DNA of 64,000 bases from Raoultibacter massiliensis (lineage in GTDB: Bacteria > Actinomycetota > Coriobacteriia > Coriobacteriales > Eggerthellaceae): positions 1,042,814 to 1,106,813 of the forward strand of contig NZ_LT962671.1 of the NCBI RefSeq assembly GCF_900199545.1, given 5' to 3'. This document shows, piece by piece, positions 35,348-45,574 of the stretch (position 1 is the stretch's first letter; every line of letters starts with the position of its first letter). The notes beneath the pieces were generated by a model, which ran no database searches, was not told the DNA's origin, and saw nothing but the letters and a program-made list of their open reading frames with translations. The translations under genes and the position numbers were made by a program.

Positions 35348-37369
35348 TCACGCATTTTCTCGGGCGCCCCCTTGCGGCTCGCCCGGTGCGGCTTCGCCCT
35401 CGACGGCGCGATCGCCGCTCACGGCATCGCCCTCGACGCTCCGCGAGGCGGAGAGCTCGGTGTTCTCTTTCTCATTATACTGCCGCAGGACCGCATGCAG
35501 CTCTTCCGCAACTTCTTCAGGAACGGTTCGCGTCGCCTTGATTTCGTCGACCGTTGCCGCTTTGAGGTTCTTGAACGATTTGAACGCCTTCATGAGGGCC
35601 TTCTTGCGCACCGGTCCCAACCCTACCACATCGTCGAGCACGCTGGCCGTCATTCCCTTGCCGCGCAGCTCGCGATGAAAGGTTATGGCGAAGCGATGGG
35701 CCTCGTCGCGCACCTGCTTCACAAGGTAAAGCGATGCCGAACCGCTCGGGAGCACCACCGGGCCCGTGTCCTGCCACGGCACAAACAGCTCCTCGTCGCG
35801 TTTCGCGAGGCCGGCGAGCGCGATATCGTCGATGCCGAGCTCGCCGAACATCTCGATCGCGGCCGACAGCTGCGGCTTCCCGCCATCGAGAATGATGAGA
35901 TCGGGTTTGCTGCCGAATCGCTCGTCGGCCATGCGCTCGGGAGCATAGCGACGGCCGAGCACCTCCTGCATTGACAGGAAATCGTTCGCCTCGTCGAGGG
36001 GCGTCTTGATCTTGAAGCGTCGATACTGGTTCTTGTCGGGCTTGCCGTTGGTGAACACGACCATGGAGGCCACCGTGTAGCTTCCATGTATCGTCGATAT
36101 GTCGAAGCACTCGATGCGCATGGGGGGCTCGTCGAGCGCGAGGGCGCTTTCGAGCTGCAGCAGCGCCTCGTTGATGCGCTTGTCCTCGTAGTTCGTGCGC
36201 ACCTTGTAGCGCATGAGCGCGTGTTTGGCGTTCATTTCGGCCATGTCGAGCAGATCGGCCTTCTCGCCCTTCAACGGCGCCGTAATGCGAACCTTCGCGC
36301 CATGGGGGCTTGCGAGCTTCTCGGTCAGCCATTCCTGCATGACTGCCGTATCGTCGGGTTCTTCGCGCACGATCACCTCATGGGGAATCGAGGTCGTCGT
36401 ATCGTAGTAGCGCAGCAGAAAAACATGCACGAGATCTTCGTCGGGAACGTCTTTTCCCTTGTTGAGGATGAACTCGTTGCTGTTGATGATGCGGCCTTCG
36501 CGGATCATGAACACGTTCACCCCCGCTATCGTCTCCTCGCGGAACACGCCGACCACATCGGCATTGAGGTTGCGCGAGGACACCGCGTGCTGCCGATCGG
36601 TGAGTGAGTTGATGGTCTCGATGCGGGATTTGATGCGACCGGCCTTCTCGAAATCGAGCACCTCCGCCGCTTCGCGCATTTCCTCCTCGAGCTCTTCGAC
36701 GAACTCGCGATGGGAACCCGCGAGGAAGCGCTCGATGCGCTTCACGTTGCTCTTGTACTCCTCGGGAGCGATGCCGCCGCAGCATGCGCCCGGCCCCAAT
36801 CCCACATGCGCGTCAAAGCAGGGCTTCACGCCGTCGGAGCCGAGAAACGCAGCCAGATCCTCGGTTTCGAGCTTGCGCTTCATACGTCGCCAATCGGCGC
36901 ATGAAGTCGAGCACAAGGGAACGACCCGCCGGGCTATATCGACCATCTCGCGAGCGGCGCGGCTATCGGTGTAAGGGCCGAAATACCTGGTGTCCGCACG
37001 ATGCTTTTCACGGGTGTATTTGATGGCGGGAAACACATCTCCCTTGGTCAACGCTATGAACGGATAGCTTTTATCGTCTTTGAAATCGGCGTTGAAATAC
37101 GGCGAGTACTGGTTGATGAGGTTTTTCTCAAGAACCAGGCTCTCATGTTCGTTTTCGGTGACAAGATAGTCGAACGATTCGATTTGATCGACGAGCAGCG
37201 GGATTTTCGCCCGATCATCCTGGTAGTTCACGTACTGGCGCATGCGCGCGCGGAGCTGCTTCGCCTTGCCAACGTAGATGACCTGCCCGTCTTTGTCCTT
37301 CCAGAGGTACACGCCGGGAAGCGTCGGTACGCTGTTGAGTTCGTTTTTGATGCGGTCGAGTTTATCCAT
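35348..37369 (-). CDS. uvrC: Excinuclease ABC subunit C
   Basis: Makes both incisions around DNA damage in UvrABC repair. The 673-residue protein has an N-terminal GIY-YIG nuclease (GVYLWKDKDGQVIYVGKA), a UVR domain (EELEEEMREAAEVLDFEKAG), the RNase H-like endonuclease (RIECFDISTIHGSYTVASMV, DLIILDGGKPQL) and a C-terminal helix-hairpin-helix (LDDVVGLGPVRKKALMKAF). A 45-residue acidic tail rich in Glu and Gly follows. There is no ribosome site: TATACT ends six bases before the ATG, pointing to a leaderless mRNA, and a LexA-like box overlaps the -35 region. Confidence 0.97.
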   Translation of the reverse strand: MDKLDRIKNELNSVPTLPGVYLWKDKDGQVIYVGKAKQLRARMRQYVNYQDDRAKIPLLVDQIESFDYLVTENEHESLVLEKNLINQYSPYFNADFKDDKSYPFIALTKGDVFPAIKYTREKHRADTRYFGPYTDSRAAREMVDIARRVVPLCSTSCADWRRMKRKLETEDLAAFLGSDGVKPCFDAHVGLGPGACCGGIAPEEYKSNVKRIERFLAGSHREFVEELEEEMREAAEVLDFEKAGRIKSRIETINSLTDRQHAVSSRNLNADVVGVFREETIAGVNVFMIREGRIINSNEFILNKGKDVPDEDLVHVFLLRYYDTTTSIPHEVIVREEPDDTAVMQEWLTEKLASPHGAKVRITAPLKGEKADLLDMAEMNAKHALMRYKVRTNYEDKRINEALLQLESALALDEPPMRIECFDISTIHGSYTVASMVVFTNGKPDKNQYRRFKIKTPLDEANDFLSMQEVLGRRYAPERMADERFGSKPDLIILDGGKPQLSAAIEMFGELGIDDIALAGLAKRDEELFVPWQDTGPVVLPSGSASLYLVKQVRDEAHRFAITFHRELRGKGMTASVLDDVVGLGPVRKKALMKAFKSFKNLKAATVDEIKATRTVPEEVAEELHAVLRQYNEKENTELSASRSVEGDAVSGDRAVEGEAAPGEPQGGARENA

Positions 37370-37391
37370 GCGTCTAGTATACGATATCGCG

Positions 37392-37405
37392 CAAACATGC
37401 GTTCA
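37392..37405 (-). promoter_or_regulatory. LexA-like SOS box before uvrC
   Basis: On the minus strand TGAACGCATGTTTG matches the Gram-positive LexA consensus CGAACRNRYGTTYC at 12 of 14 positions. It lies just upstream of the TATACT -10 element (37381-37376), where bound repressor would block the promoter. Confidence 0.55.
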
Positions 37406-37423
37406 CGTTTCCATCATAGGAAC

Positions 37424-37449
37424 GCGGGGCGCCGAAGGCGGCGCCCCGC
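37424..37449 (-). terminator. Stem-loop after the TorD-like chaperone gene
   Basis: GCGGGGCGCC (37424-37433) pairs perfectly with GGCGCCCCGC (37440-37449). Very stable, but without a long T-run; probably the end of the molybdoenzyme operon transcript. Confidence 0.6.
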
Positions 37450-37544
37450 ACAGCAAGTCTCACCCGCACTCGCGCCTTCCGCGCACCCCGATGCCGCCGC
37501 AAAGCGTCCCTGCGTAAGAACATCGTTCATTCTGCGGGAGAGGG

Positions 37545-38210
37545 TTACGAACAGTATGCAGCTGCGAGGTTGGCGATGGCGGGATAGAACACGGTGCGAG
37601 ACCCCGCCCCTACACGCTCGGCGAAGGCTTTTGCCCATGTGCCCAAGTGCTCCTCGATGAAACGCGCTTGGGCGCTCTGGCTCTCCAGTGCCTCCTCTTC
37701 GCTCCCGCGCTCCCAAAAGTCGGCTTCCGCACCGGCAAGACGCGCGAGGAATTCCAATTCGATGGCTATATGGTCGGGAAGCTCGACCAAGGGCTCGGGC
37801 ACGGCAAACCCGCTTTTCCGATACGCGGCAGCGACCGCACGCTCGTCCTCGGTTCGCAGCCTGCCTCCCCCGGCCTGCCTCGCCTCGCTCGCATAGTAGC
37901 TTTCATACGGTGGCGCGAGCAACGCCCCCGGTCCGACGAACAGCCGATTGTAATCGACTTCGAGGCGCAGGCGGATGCCGTCGACGGGCATTTCCGCGCA
38001 TTCCGCCTCGAATGCCTCGATCGCGCCGACGGGATCGAATGCGCGGTCTCCTGTTTCGCATGAAAGCAATTCGCGCAGCCTGATCGACACCCCGCCCTCC
38101 TTCAGCAAGGCGGCGAGCGTTTCGTCGGGCCGCTGAAGGCATCGGCAGGATAGCCCGAAGAACTCGGCTTCGGCACGTGCGAACCCTGCTTTCTCATGAC
38201 TCTTTGGCAT
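37545..38210 (-). CDS. TorD/DmsD-family molybdoenzyme chaperone
   Basis: Cytoplasmic chaperone that binds the Tat signal of a partner molybdoenzyme until its cofactor is inserted. The 221-residue all-helical protein has the family core LRLEVDYNRLFVGPGALLAPPYESYY and, later, PDHIAIELEFLARL followed by a helix ending in AKAFAERV. It lies 167 bases after the DmsB-like gene, matching a role in maturing the DmsA-like protein. The ATG follows AGGAAGG. Confidence 0.88.
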   Translation of the reverse strand: MPKSHEKAGFARAEAEFFGLSCRCLQRPDETLAALLKEGGVSIRLRELLSCETGDRAFDPVGAIEAFEAECAEMPVDGIRLRLEVDYNRLFVGPGALLAPPYESYYASEARQAGGGRLRTEDERAVAAAYRKSGFAVPEPLVELPDHIAIELEFLARLAGAEADFWERGSEEEALESQSAQARFIEEHLGTWAKAFAERVGAGSRTVFYPAIANLAAAYCS

Positions 38211-38306
38211 TCTTCTTCCTTCCTCGCGTCGACTCGTCGGAGCGCCAAGCACCTGGGCAGGCGAAACGGCCTCCTGACGTTGCAGAACCCGCTCGACGCG
38301 CCACGC

Positions 38307-38344
38307 CTTCCCGGCTATCGGTTGATCGGCCGGTAGCCGGGAAG
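38307..38344. other. Inverted repeat between DmsB-like and TorD-like genes
   Basis: CTTCCCGGCTA (38307-38317) pairs perfectly with TAGCCGGGAAG (38334-38344). No T-run follows on the minus strand, so it may lower read-through into the chaperone gene or mark an RNA-processing site. Confidence 0.5.
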
Positions 38345-38377
38345 AAGATTTAACATGCTTAACCGATCCGCTCGCCC

Positions 38378-38956
38378 CTAGCTGCCCATCGAATTCCAGT
38401 AATAAACCTGAGGCCCAGTGCCTTCGGTTTCAAGAATGTGCTTCGTTTCATGCTCGGCGATGATCTTCGCGATATCGGAATCGGGGTCGTCGATGTCGCC
38501 GACGGTAATCGCACGTCCAGGACAGGAGATCTGGCACATGGTGGTACCCAATCCGGCATCGATCCTGTGCGCGCACAACGTGCACTTGTCGACCGTGTTC
38601 GATTCCCCGTCGAAAACGCGCGCATCGTAAGGGCATGCCTCCATGCACGACTTGCATCCTATGCAGGTTTCCTTGTCGATCGTCACGATGCCGTCTTCGC
38701 GTTTCACCGTGGCACCCGTCGGGCACACGCCGACGCATGGAGCCTCATCGCAGTGCTGGCAAGGAACAGGAGTCCAGGTCATCGTGAGATTCGGATACGT
38801 TCCCATCGGAGTATCGTAGACAGCCCTCTCCTCGTCGTTGAGCACTCGTATACGCAGAAGCCCGTCGGCAACGCCGTTCTCCATTTTGCAGCCGATCGAG
38901 CAGGTGCGGCATCCGATGCATCGATGGAGGTTGATTGCGAACCCGTATTTCGTCAT
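38378..38956 (-). CDS. DmsB/NrfC-like four-cluster ferredoxin subunit
   Basis: Electron-transfer subunit of a molybdoenzyme, 192 residues. The four [4Fe-4S] motifs are CIGCRTCSIGC (Cys13, 16, 19, 23), CQHCDEAPCVGVCP, CIGCKSCMEACP and CTLCAHR...CQISCP, in the order typical of DmsB/PhsB/NrfC. There is no signal peptide, so it is expected to be exported bound to the Tat-targeted catalytic subunit. It starts ten bases after that gene's stop. No membrane anchor (DmsC/NrfD) follows. Confidence 0.93.
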   Translation of the reverse strand: MTKYGFAINLHRCIGCRTCSIGCKMENGVADGLLRIRVLNDEERAVYDTPMGTYPNLTMTWTPVPCQHCDEAPCVGVCPTGATVKREDGIVTIDKETCIGCKSCMEACPYDARVFDGESNTVDKCTLCAHRIDAGLGTTMCQISCPGRAITVGDIDDPDSDIAKIIAEHETKHILETEGTGPQVYYWNSMGS

Positions 38957-38966
38957 GGCTCACCAC

Positions 38967-41477
38967 CTATGCCTTTCTTACTTCGACGAGGTTATCGTAG
39001 GGGGCGAAATTCGTTTCCGAAATCGCATCCTGTGCGGGATTGAGCGTCATCTGAATGAGCGCGCTGTAGTGGGTTTCCTCGGGGAAGTCCTTCGGCCACC
39101 ATCCCTGCCGCTGATTGAGGCATCCGGGCTTGATCTCCGGGGTCACGAGCGCTTTGACCTTGTACGAGCCGCGATCGTTGAACACCTCCACCACATCATC
39201 GGTCGCTATGCCGCGCGCCTCGGCGTCTTCAGGCGAGATCTCAAGCCATGGTTCGGGCGCGACTTCGCGGATCCAAGGAAGCTGTACGTGCTGGGAATGC
39301 GTCGTGTACACAGTACGGCAGTTCATGAACGTAAGCGGATACACGGCCGCCTGCTCATTGCGGTTTCCCTCGAGCGGCTCGTAGTGGCAGGCGAGCTCCT
39401 CGCCGAAATCGGTGAGACCCTCCGCGTACAGCTCGATCTTGCCGCTCGGCGTCTGGAACCGCATGCTCTCGAACGCCACGTAGTTTTCCGGATAGTTAGC
39501 CCTCACGACTTTCTTTTCCATCAGCTCTTCGAAATCGATGGAAGCGAACTCGGGGGCAACGCTTTCCTTGAGGATATGATCGCGCCCGTACTCCTCGATA
39601 TCGAGCCTCCACTCCGTCTCCTCGAGTATGCCGAAGCGTTCGGCGAGCATCTGCGCAATCTGGTAGTCGGTCTTCGCCTCGAACATCGGGCTGATCGCTT
39701 GTTCGCGCACCTGCACGTACATCGACGACCATGCCGTCACGATCTCGAAAGGCTCTTCGTAATAGCTTGTTACCGGCAGCACGAGATCGGCGTACTGGGC
39801 GCCAGGCGTCATGATCGAATCCGATACGATGATGAAATCGAGTTGCGGCAGCACCTCGTCGATCATGCGGTTGCGATCGGGCCCCTGCGTCCCCCAACCG
39901 TAGTTCTGCGTCCAAAGAAGCTTTACGGGATAAGGTTTTTGCGAGGCGACGATGTCGTACCACTGGGAGCCGGGTTGCGGCGTCGAAGCGTGCCCCTCTC
40001 GCGGCGTCACGGCCGACGGCCCCAGCGCGAACAGAATGCGCATGAGGCTGCCGCCCGCCCAATTGATGTTTGCATGGGGTTTTCCGATGTTGCCCGTAAT
40101 GGCTGCAAGCTGCACGAGCGCACGCGTCGGCAGATGACCGTTCCAGTAGCGGTTCGTCCCCTGACTTACCCGCAAGCACGCCGGGGTCTCATCGGTATAC
40201 AGGTCGGCGAGCGCAACGATGTCGTCGGCGGGAACTTCGCAGATCGCGCTCGCGGCTTCCGGCGTATACGCGTCAAGGGATTCCACGAGAAGCTGGAATG
40301 ACGGCTTGGCCTCGACGCTTCGACCGTCGACTTCGACGGTAAACGCCCCCAGCAGGGCTGCCGTCTTCGGCACCTCCGTCTCTTTCGGAAGGTCTCCCGA
40401 CACCTGCACCGACGGATAGGCGGGCTTCATCTCGTCGGGCACGGCGGCCACCGGCACGGCTTTTCCGGCTGATTCATCCCAGACGGCGTAATCCTCGCCG
40501 ATCCTGACGAGCTTTCCGGTCTCCGTATCGACGAGGAAGGCGCCGTTCGTGTACGTTCTAATATAAGCCTCGTCGTACTTCTTATTTGCGACGATGTGGT
40601 TCATCATGCCCAACACCATGGCCGCATCGGTACCAGGTCGAATGGGTATCCACCGATCGGCTTTTGCCGCCGTGCGGGAAAAGCGGGGATCGACGACAAC
40701 GAGCTTGCTTCCCGCTTCCTGCGCGTCGAAAATGAAGTGCATTTCCTGCATGTTTGTTTCCGCGTAGTTGCAGCCGAACATGATTATGGCCTTCGAACCG
40801 ATCAGATCCTCCCAGGCACTTGCATCCTGCTGCACACCGAGCGGCGGCAGAAATCCCATGTTGCAGGCGTTGTCTCCCATGATGCCGAAGTTCGTGAACG
40901 CCGTTCCGTCATACGTCATGGCCAAAAGCGAAGCCATGATCTGCGGGAACACTCCGTAGTTTCCGGTCATCCCCAAAAAGGAGTTCGCCGTCGGCCCATA
41001 CGTGTCGATGTTGTACTGCATTTTCTCGTAGATGAGATCGATCGCCTCTTCCCAGCTGATGCGCTCGAAATCGCCTGATCCTCGCTCGCCTACGCGCTTC
41101 ATCGGATACTTCACCCGATCGGGGGAATAGACGCGCTGCATCGCATTCGATATGCCGCGCAGGCATATGCGATGGTATGCGTTGTCGGGAAATTCCGCCG
41201 GCTCCACCTTCACAATCGTGTCATCTTTGACAAACGCGTTGATCCCGCAGCTCCCGACGCAGTTCGGTGCGCATACGGTCCTGACGATCTTGTCGTAATC
41301 GGGCTGGCCCGTCCCGCTCGGCACGTTCGAATCTTGCTGAGGCTGTTCTTCCTCCGGAGCGCACGAAGCGAGCATCGGCACGCTCGCCGTGCCCACCGCG
41401 ACGCCCGCGGCGAGCTTGAGGAAGCTTCGCCTTTTCATGGCGAGCCACTCGTTGTTTTCTCGGTTGGTTTTCGACAT
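38967..41477 (-). CDS. DMSO-reductase-family molybdopterin oxidoreductase, Tat lipoprotein
   Basis: Catalytic subunit (836 residues) of an exported reductase with unknown substrate. A Tat signal (MKRRSFLKLAAG, Arg16-Arg17) ends in lipobox MLASC (Cys39). The [4Fe-4S] ligands are Cys69, Cys73 and Cys77 (CxxxCxxxC, as in DmsA) and Cys105. At the position where DmsA has GDYS with the Mo-binding Ser, this protein reads GDNAC (201-205), so the ligand is not the usual Ser. The C-terminal MopB domain includes NCRTVYTTHSQHVQLPW and CLNQRQGWWP. Start: ATG after GAGAGGAG. Operon: this gene, the DmsB-like subunit, then a TorD-like chaperone. Confidence 0.9.
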   Translation of the reverse strand: MSKTNRENNEWLAMKRRSFLKLAAGVAVGTASVPMLASCAPEEEQPQQDSNVPSGTGQPDYDKIVRTVCAPNCVGSCGINAFVKDDTIVKVEPAEFPDNAYHRICLRGISNAMQRVYSPDRVKYPMKRVGERGSGDFERISWEEAIDLIYEKMQYNIDTYGPTANSFLGMTGNYGVFPQIMASLLAMTYDGTAFTNFGIMGDNACNMGFLPPLGVQQDASAWEDLIGSKAIIMFGCNYAETNMQEMHFIFDAQEAGSKLVVVDPRFSRTAAKADRWIPIRPGTDAAMVLGMMNHIVANKKYDEAYIRTYTNGAFLVDTETGKLVRIGEDYAVWDESAGKAVPVAAVPDEMKPAYPSVQVSGDLPKETEVPKTAALLGAFTVEVDGRSVEAKPSFQLLVESLDAYTPEAASAICEVPADDIVALADLYTDETPACLRVSQGTNRYWNGHLPTRALVQLAAITGNIGKPHANINWAGGSLMRILFALGPSAVTPREGHASTPQPGSQWYDIVASQKPYPVKLLWTQNYGWGTQGPDRNRMIDEVLPQLDFIIVSDSIMTPGAQYADLVLPVTSYYEEPFEIVTAWSSMYVQVREQAISPMFEAKTDYQIAQMLAERFGILEETEWRLDIEEYGRDHILKESVAPEFASIDFEELMEKKVVRANYPENYVAFESMRFQTPSGKIELYAEGLTDFGEELACHYEPLEGNRNEQAAVYPLTFMNCRTVYTTHSQHVQLPWIREVAPEPWLEISPEDAEARGIATDDVVEVFNDRGSYKVKALVTPEIKPGCLNQRQGWWPKDFPEETHYSALIQMTLNPAQDAISETNFAPYDNLVEVRKA

Positions 41478-41506
41478 GGATCCACTCCTCTCGTAGTGCA
41501 TCGTCA

Positions 41507-41544
41507 AGCTTTCCAGGGGTCGTTGGAAATCTGCAGCTTTCCAG
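41507..41544 (-). repeat. Direct and inverted repeats in the dmsA-like leader
   Basis: AGCTTTCCAG occurs at 41507-41516 and again at 41535-41544. The second copy also forms TGGAAA...TTTCCA dyad symmetry (41524-41529 with 41538-41543). The repeats lie between a putative TATACT -10 element and the start codon, so they would be transcribed. Confidence 0.45.
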
Positions 41545-41705
41545 CTGAATGCGAGCGCACGGATTCGGACCGATGCCCGTCGGTTTCCGATCCCTTATTG
41601 CGTTGTCGCATTGCTTTTCCCTTGCCGTCAGTATAGAGCGGGAAGAAAGACGCGGACTTCTTTTGCGGGAACTTCCGAAACCCGCAAGACGATCGGAAAA
41701 GGCGA

Positions 41706-42911
41706 CTACCCGAGAGAATCCCGATCGACTGCTATTTCCGGCGTTATGCGCTTCCCGATGCCCTCAAGCACGTCGACCGCGCGCTGCGCCACGAACAGCC
41801 TCCCGCGCTGAAAGCGATCGAGCGTTTTGACAACGCCAGCCCGCTCGAGCCGGAGCAAAGCATCGTTAACCGCCGAAAGGCTTTTGCCCGTTAATGCCGC
41901 CGCCTGCTTGACGGTGAGAATCGGCGTGCCCGGCAACACGTTGAACAGATCTTCGAGCGCCGACCCTTTGTTCGGCTTGCCGAAATCATCGAGCCACGAT
42001 TCTTTGAGCCGCAATATCGCGTCGAGGTACATATCCGCCGCACGCGCCGACACTTCCGCCGAAAGCGCGCAGAAACCAACCCATTGATCGATGAATTCCA
42101 TCCGGTTCTCTTCGGTGATGGCGCACCCGAAATTGTACGGGAGCAAAGAGCGCGCGTGGCTCGGCGTGTCGATGGCGGGCTCGAGGCCGATCGGCGCGAT
42201 GATGCTGTTGGTGAGTCCTCGGCGATGCAGGATCGCATGGCACATGAGCCGACCGGTTTTATCCATGCCCGATTTGAAGGGCTTGATGCTTTCGAATTGG
42301 AAATGGGCAAGCGCAGCCTGTGTGATCGGACTGTAGACCTCTCTTCCGTTGAATACCATGAGGTCCTCGACGAGCGCTTCGACGGCAGCGGGCGCGGGCG
42401 GCTCGTAAACCTTCGATGCGGCGACGGCCTCCTCCGACACCCACGCTTTCCGCCTGATCCCGACACCGCTCTTCGCCGCAACGCAGCCGAACCGGGCAAG
42501 CGAATGGATGTCGAGCAGGTAGCTCACGTTGAAAGGCTCCGCTTCAGCCGTGCGGTAGATGTGCTCAAGAGCCCGCTCGAAGAACAGAACCTCGACGGCC
42601 ACCTGACGTTCTTCCTCGTTTCCGAATCCGTAGAAATCGAACGGGTCCCCCCGACGGATCGGCTCGTCGTCGCCCTCCGCCGCGCATGCTTCAAGCTGAA
42701 GCAGGGCCGCAAGCCTTGGCGTCTTCCCTTCGATGCGAATCGTCGAAATAGCTTCGAGCCGCGATAGGACCCGCCTCAACGAGCCGCCGACGTGCCCGTG
42801 GAGCGCCCTGTCTTCCATGCGGACCAAAGCCCGCTCGGCCCGTGCGGTGTTCGCCTGCGTTTCCGGCGATATCGCAAACCGCTGATTGCTCATGACGTCC
42901 GGCGTATACAC
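41706..42911 (-). CDS. Fic-domain protein with altered catalytic motif
   Basis: A 401-residue Fic-family protein; active members transfer AMP or other groups from nucleotides to target proteins. The N-terminal inhibitory helix motif is intact (STIRIEG, 56-62). The Fic core has the leading AHFQFESI, but the catalytic loop HPFx(D/E)GNGRxxR reads KPFKSGMDKTGR (210-221): catalytic His to Lys, acidic residue to Ser, Asn to Met, Gly to Asp, Arg to Lys. A winged-helix domain (about 325-395, with LTVKQAAALTGKSLSAVNDAL) ends the protein. Start is GTG after GGGGGAG. It is probably not a classical AMP transferase. No toxin-antitoxin partner lies nearby. Confidence 0.85.
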   Translation of the reverse strand: MYTPDVMSNQRFAISPETQANTARAERALVRMEDRALHGHVGGSLRRVLSRLEAISTIRIEGKTPRLAALLQLEACAAEGDDEPIRRGDPFDFYGFGNEEERQVAVEVLFFERALEHIYRTAEAEPFNVSYLLDIHSLARFGCVAAKSGVGIRRKAWVSEEAVAASKVYEPPAPAAVEALVEDLMVFNGREVYSPITQAALAHFQFESIKPFKSGMDKTGRLMCHAILHRRGLTNSIIAPIGLEPAIDTPSHARSLLPYNFGCAITEENRMEFIDQWVGFCALSAEVSARAADMYLDAILRLKESWLDDFGKPNKGSALEDLFNVLPGTPILTVKQAAALTGKSLSAVNDALLRLERAGVVKTLDRFQRGRLFVAQRAVDVLEGIGKRITPEIAVDRDSLG

Positions 42912-44535
<1,624 letters not shown>

Positions 44536-44561
44536 ACTCACGGCACATTCCGCACATCCGA

Positions 44562-44594
44562 AGCGCTCGGGCTCGCCACGGCAGCCCGAGCGCT
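44562..44594 (+). terminator. Terminator hairpin of gdhA
   Basis: AGCGCTCGGGCT (44562-44573) pairs perfectly with AGCCCGAGCGCT (44583-44594), followed by the weak tract TTCGTT. Confidence 0.72.
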
Positions 44595-44746
44595 TTCGTT
44601 AGCGCGGGCTCGGCTGCGAATCCCTGATTGTGTGCATATCCTGCAATGGGGTTCGGACTGCGGCTTTTTCGATAGGATTGTCTTTTACCGCTTCGAGTCA
44701 TTCTCGGCCGAATGCCGCACGGGGCGCCGCACGATGGAGGTACTGG

Positions 44747-45547
44747 ATGCACCGCACTTCGACCCGACTGCTCTGCGCCGCAGCATGCGCCCTCGCCTTC
44801 GCGCTTCTCGCCCTGCCCGGCTGTTCGGGCCCCGAGGTCGAACGGCCGGAAGAACCGGCCTACGTCAGCCCCTACGACTGGTCGGGGCTTGCCAAGGAGA
44901 ACAGCCGCTTCACGTATTCGGAAGGCGGAAAGATACGCTCGCTTGCGGGCATCGACGTTTCCGAACATCAAGGCAGCATCGACTGGAACGCCGTCGCATC
45001 GGACGACATCGATTTCGCCTTCGTGCGAATCGGCAACCGCGGGGCAACCGAAGGCTCGATCTACCTTGACAAGCATTACGAGGAGAACATGGCTGGGGCG
45101 GCAAAAGCGGGAATACCCCTCGGCGTCTACTTTTTCTCGCAGGCGATCACGCCCGAAGAAGCCGAGGAAGAAGCTGATTTCGTCCTCTCCGCGCTTGGGG
45201 GCGCCGAGCTGTCCTTTCCCGTTGTCTACGATCACGAACCCGTTTCCGGCATCGAGGGACGCGCCGACAAGCTTTCGCGCGCCGAGCGCACCGAAAACGC
45301 CGTCGCCTTCTGCGAGAGGATATCCGCCGCAGGGTACGAGCCGATGATCTACGGCAACAAGCGCGATATAGCCTGGCTCGACATGTCCCGACTCGAAGGC
45401 ATCGACGTATGGTTCGCCGAATACGGTGTCGAAACGCCCTCGGGACAATTCGATTTCACGATCTGGCAGTACGCAAGCGATGGCACCGTGGCAGGCATTG
45501 CCACGCCCGTCGATATGAACATTCTCTTCATCGCAGAAGATCAGTAG
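44747..45547 (+). CDS. GH25 lysozyme-like lipoprotein
   Basis: Predicted cell-wall muramidase cleaving peptidoglycan, 266 residues. A signal peptide with lipobox LPGC (Cys26) tethers it outside the membrane. The GH25 domain starts at GIDVSEHQG (Asp70) and has the DxE catalytic pair in YDHEP (Asp162, Glu164), then WFAEYG and FTIWQYASDGTVAGI. The start ATG is six bases from GGAGG; the frame remains open further upstream without a better site. The acetyltransferase gene follows 27 bases later. Confidence 0.92.
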   Translation: MHRTSTRLLCAAACALAFALLALPGCSGPEVERPEEPAYVSPYDWSGLAKENSRFTYSEGGKIRSLAGIDVSEHQGSIDWNAVASDDIDFAFVRIGNRGATEGSIYLDKHYEENMAGAAKAGIPLGVYFFSQAITPEEAEEEADFVLSALGGAELSFPVVYDHEPVSGIEGRADKLSRAERTENAVAFCERISAAGYEPMIYGNKRDIAWLDMSRLEGIDVWFAEYGVETPSGQFDFTIWQYASDGTVAGIATPVDMNILFIAEDQ

Positions 45548-45574
45548 CCGCGAAGGCACGAAAGGACGAACGAC

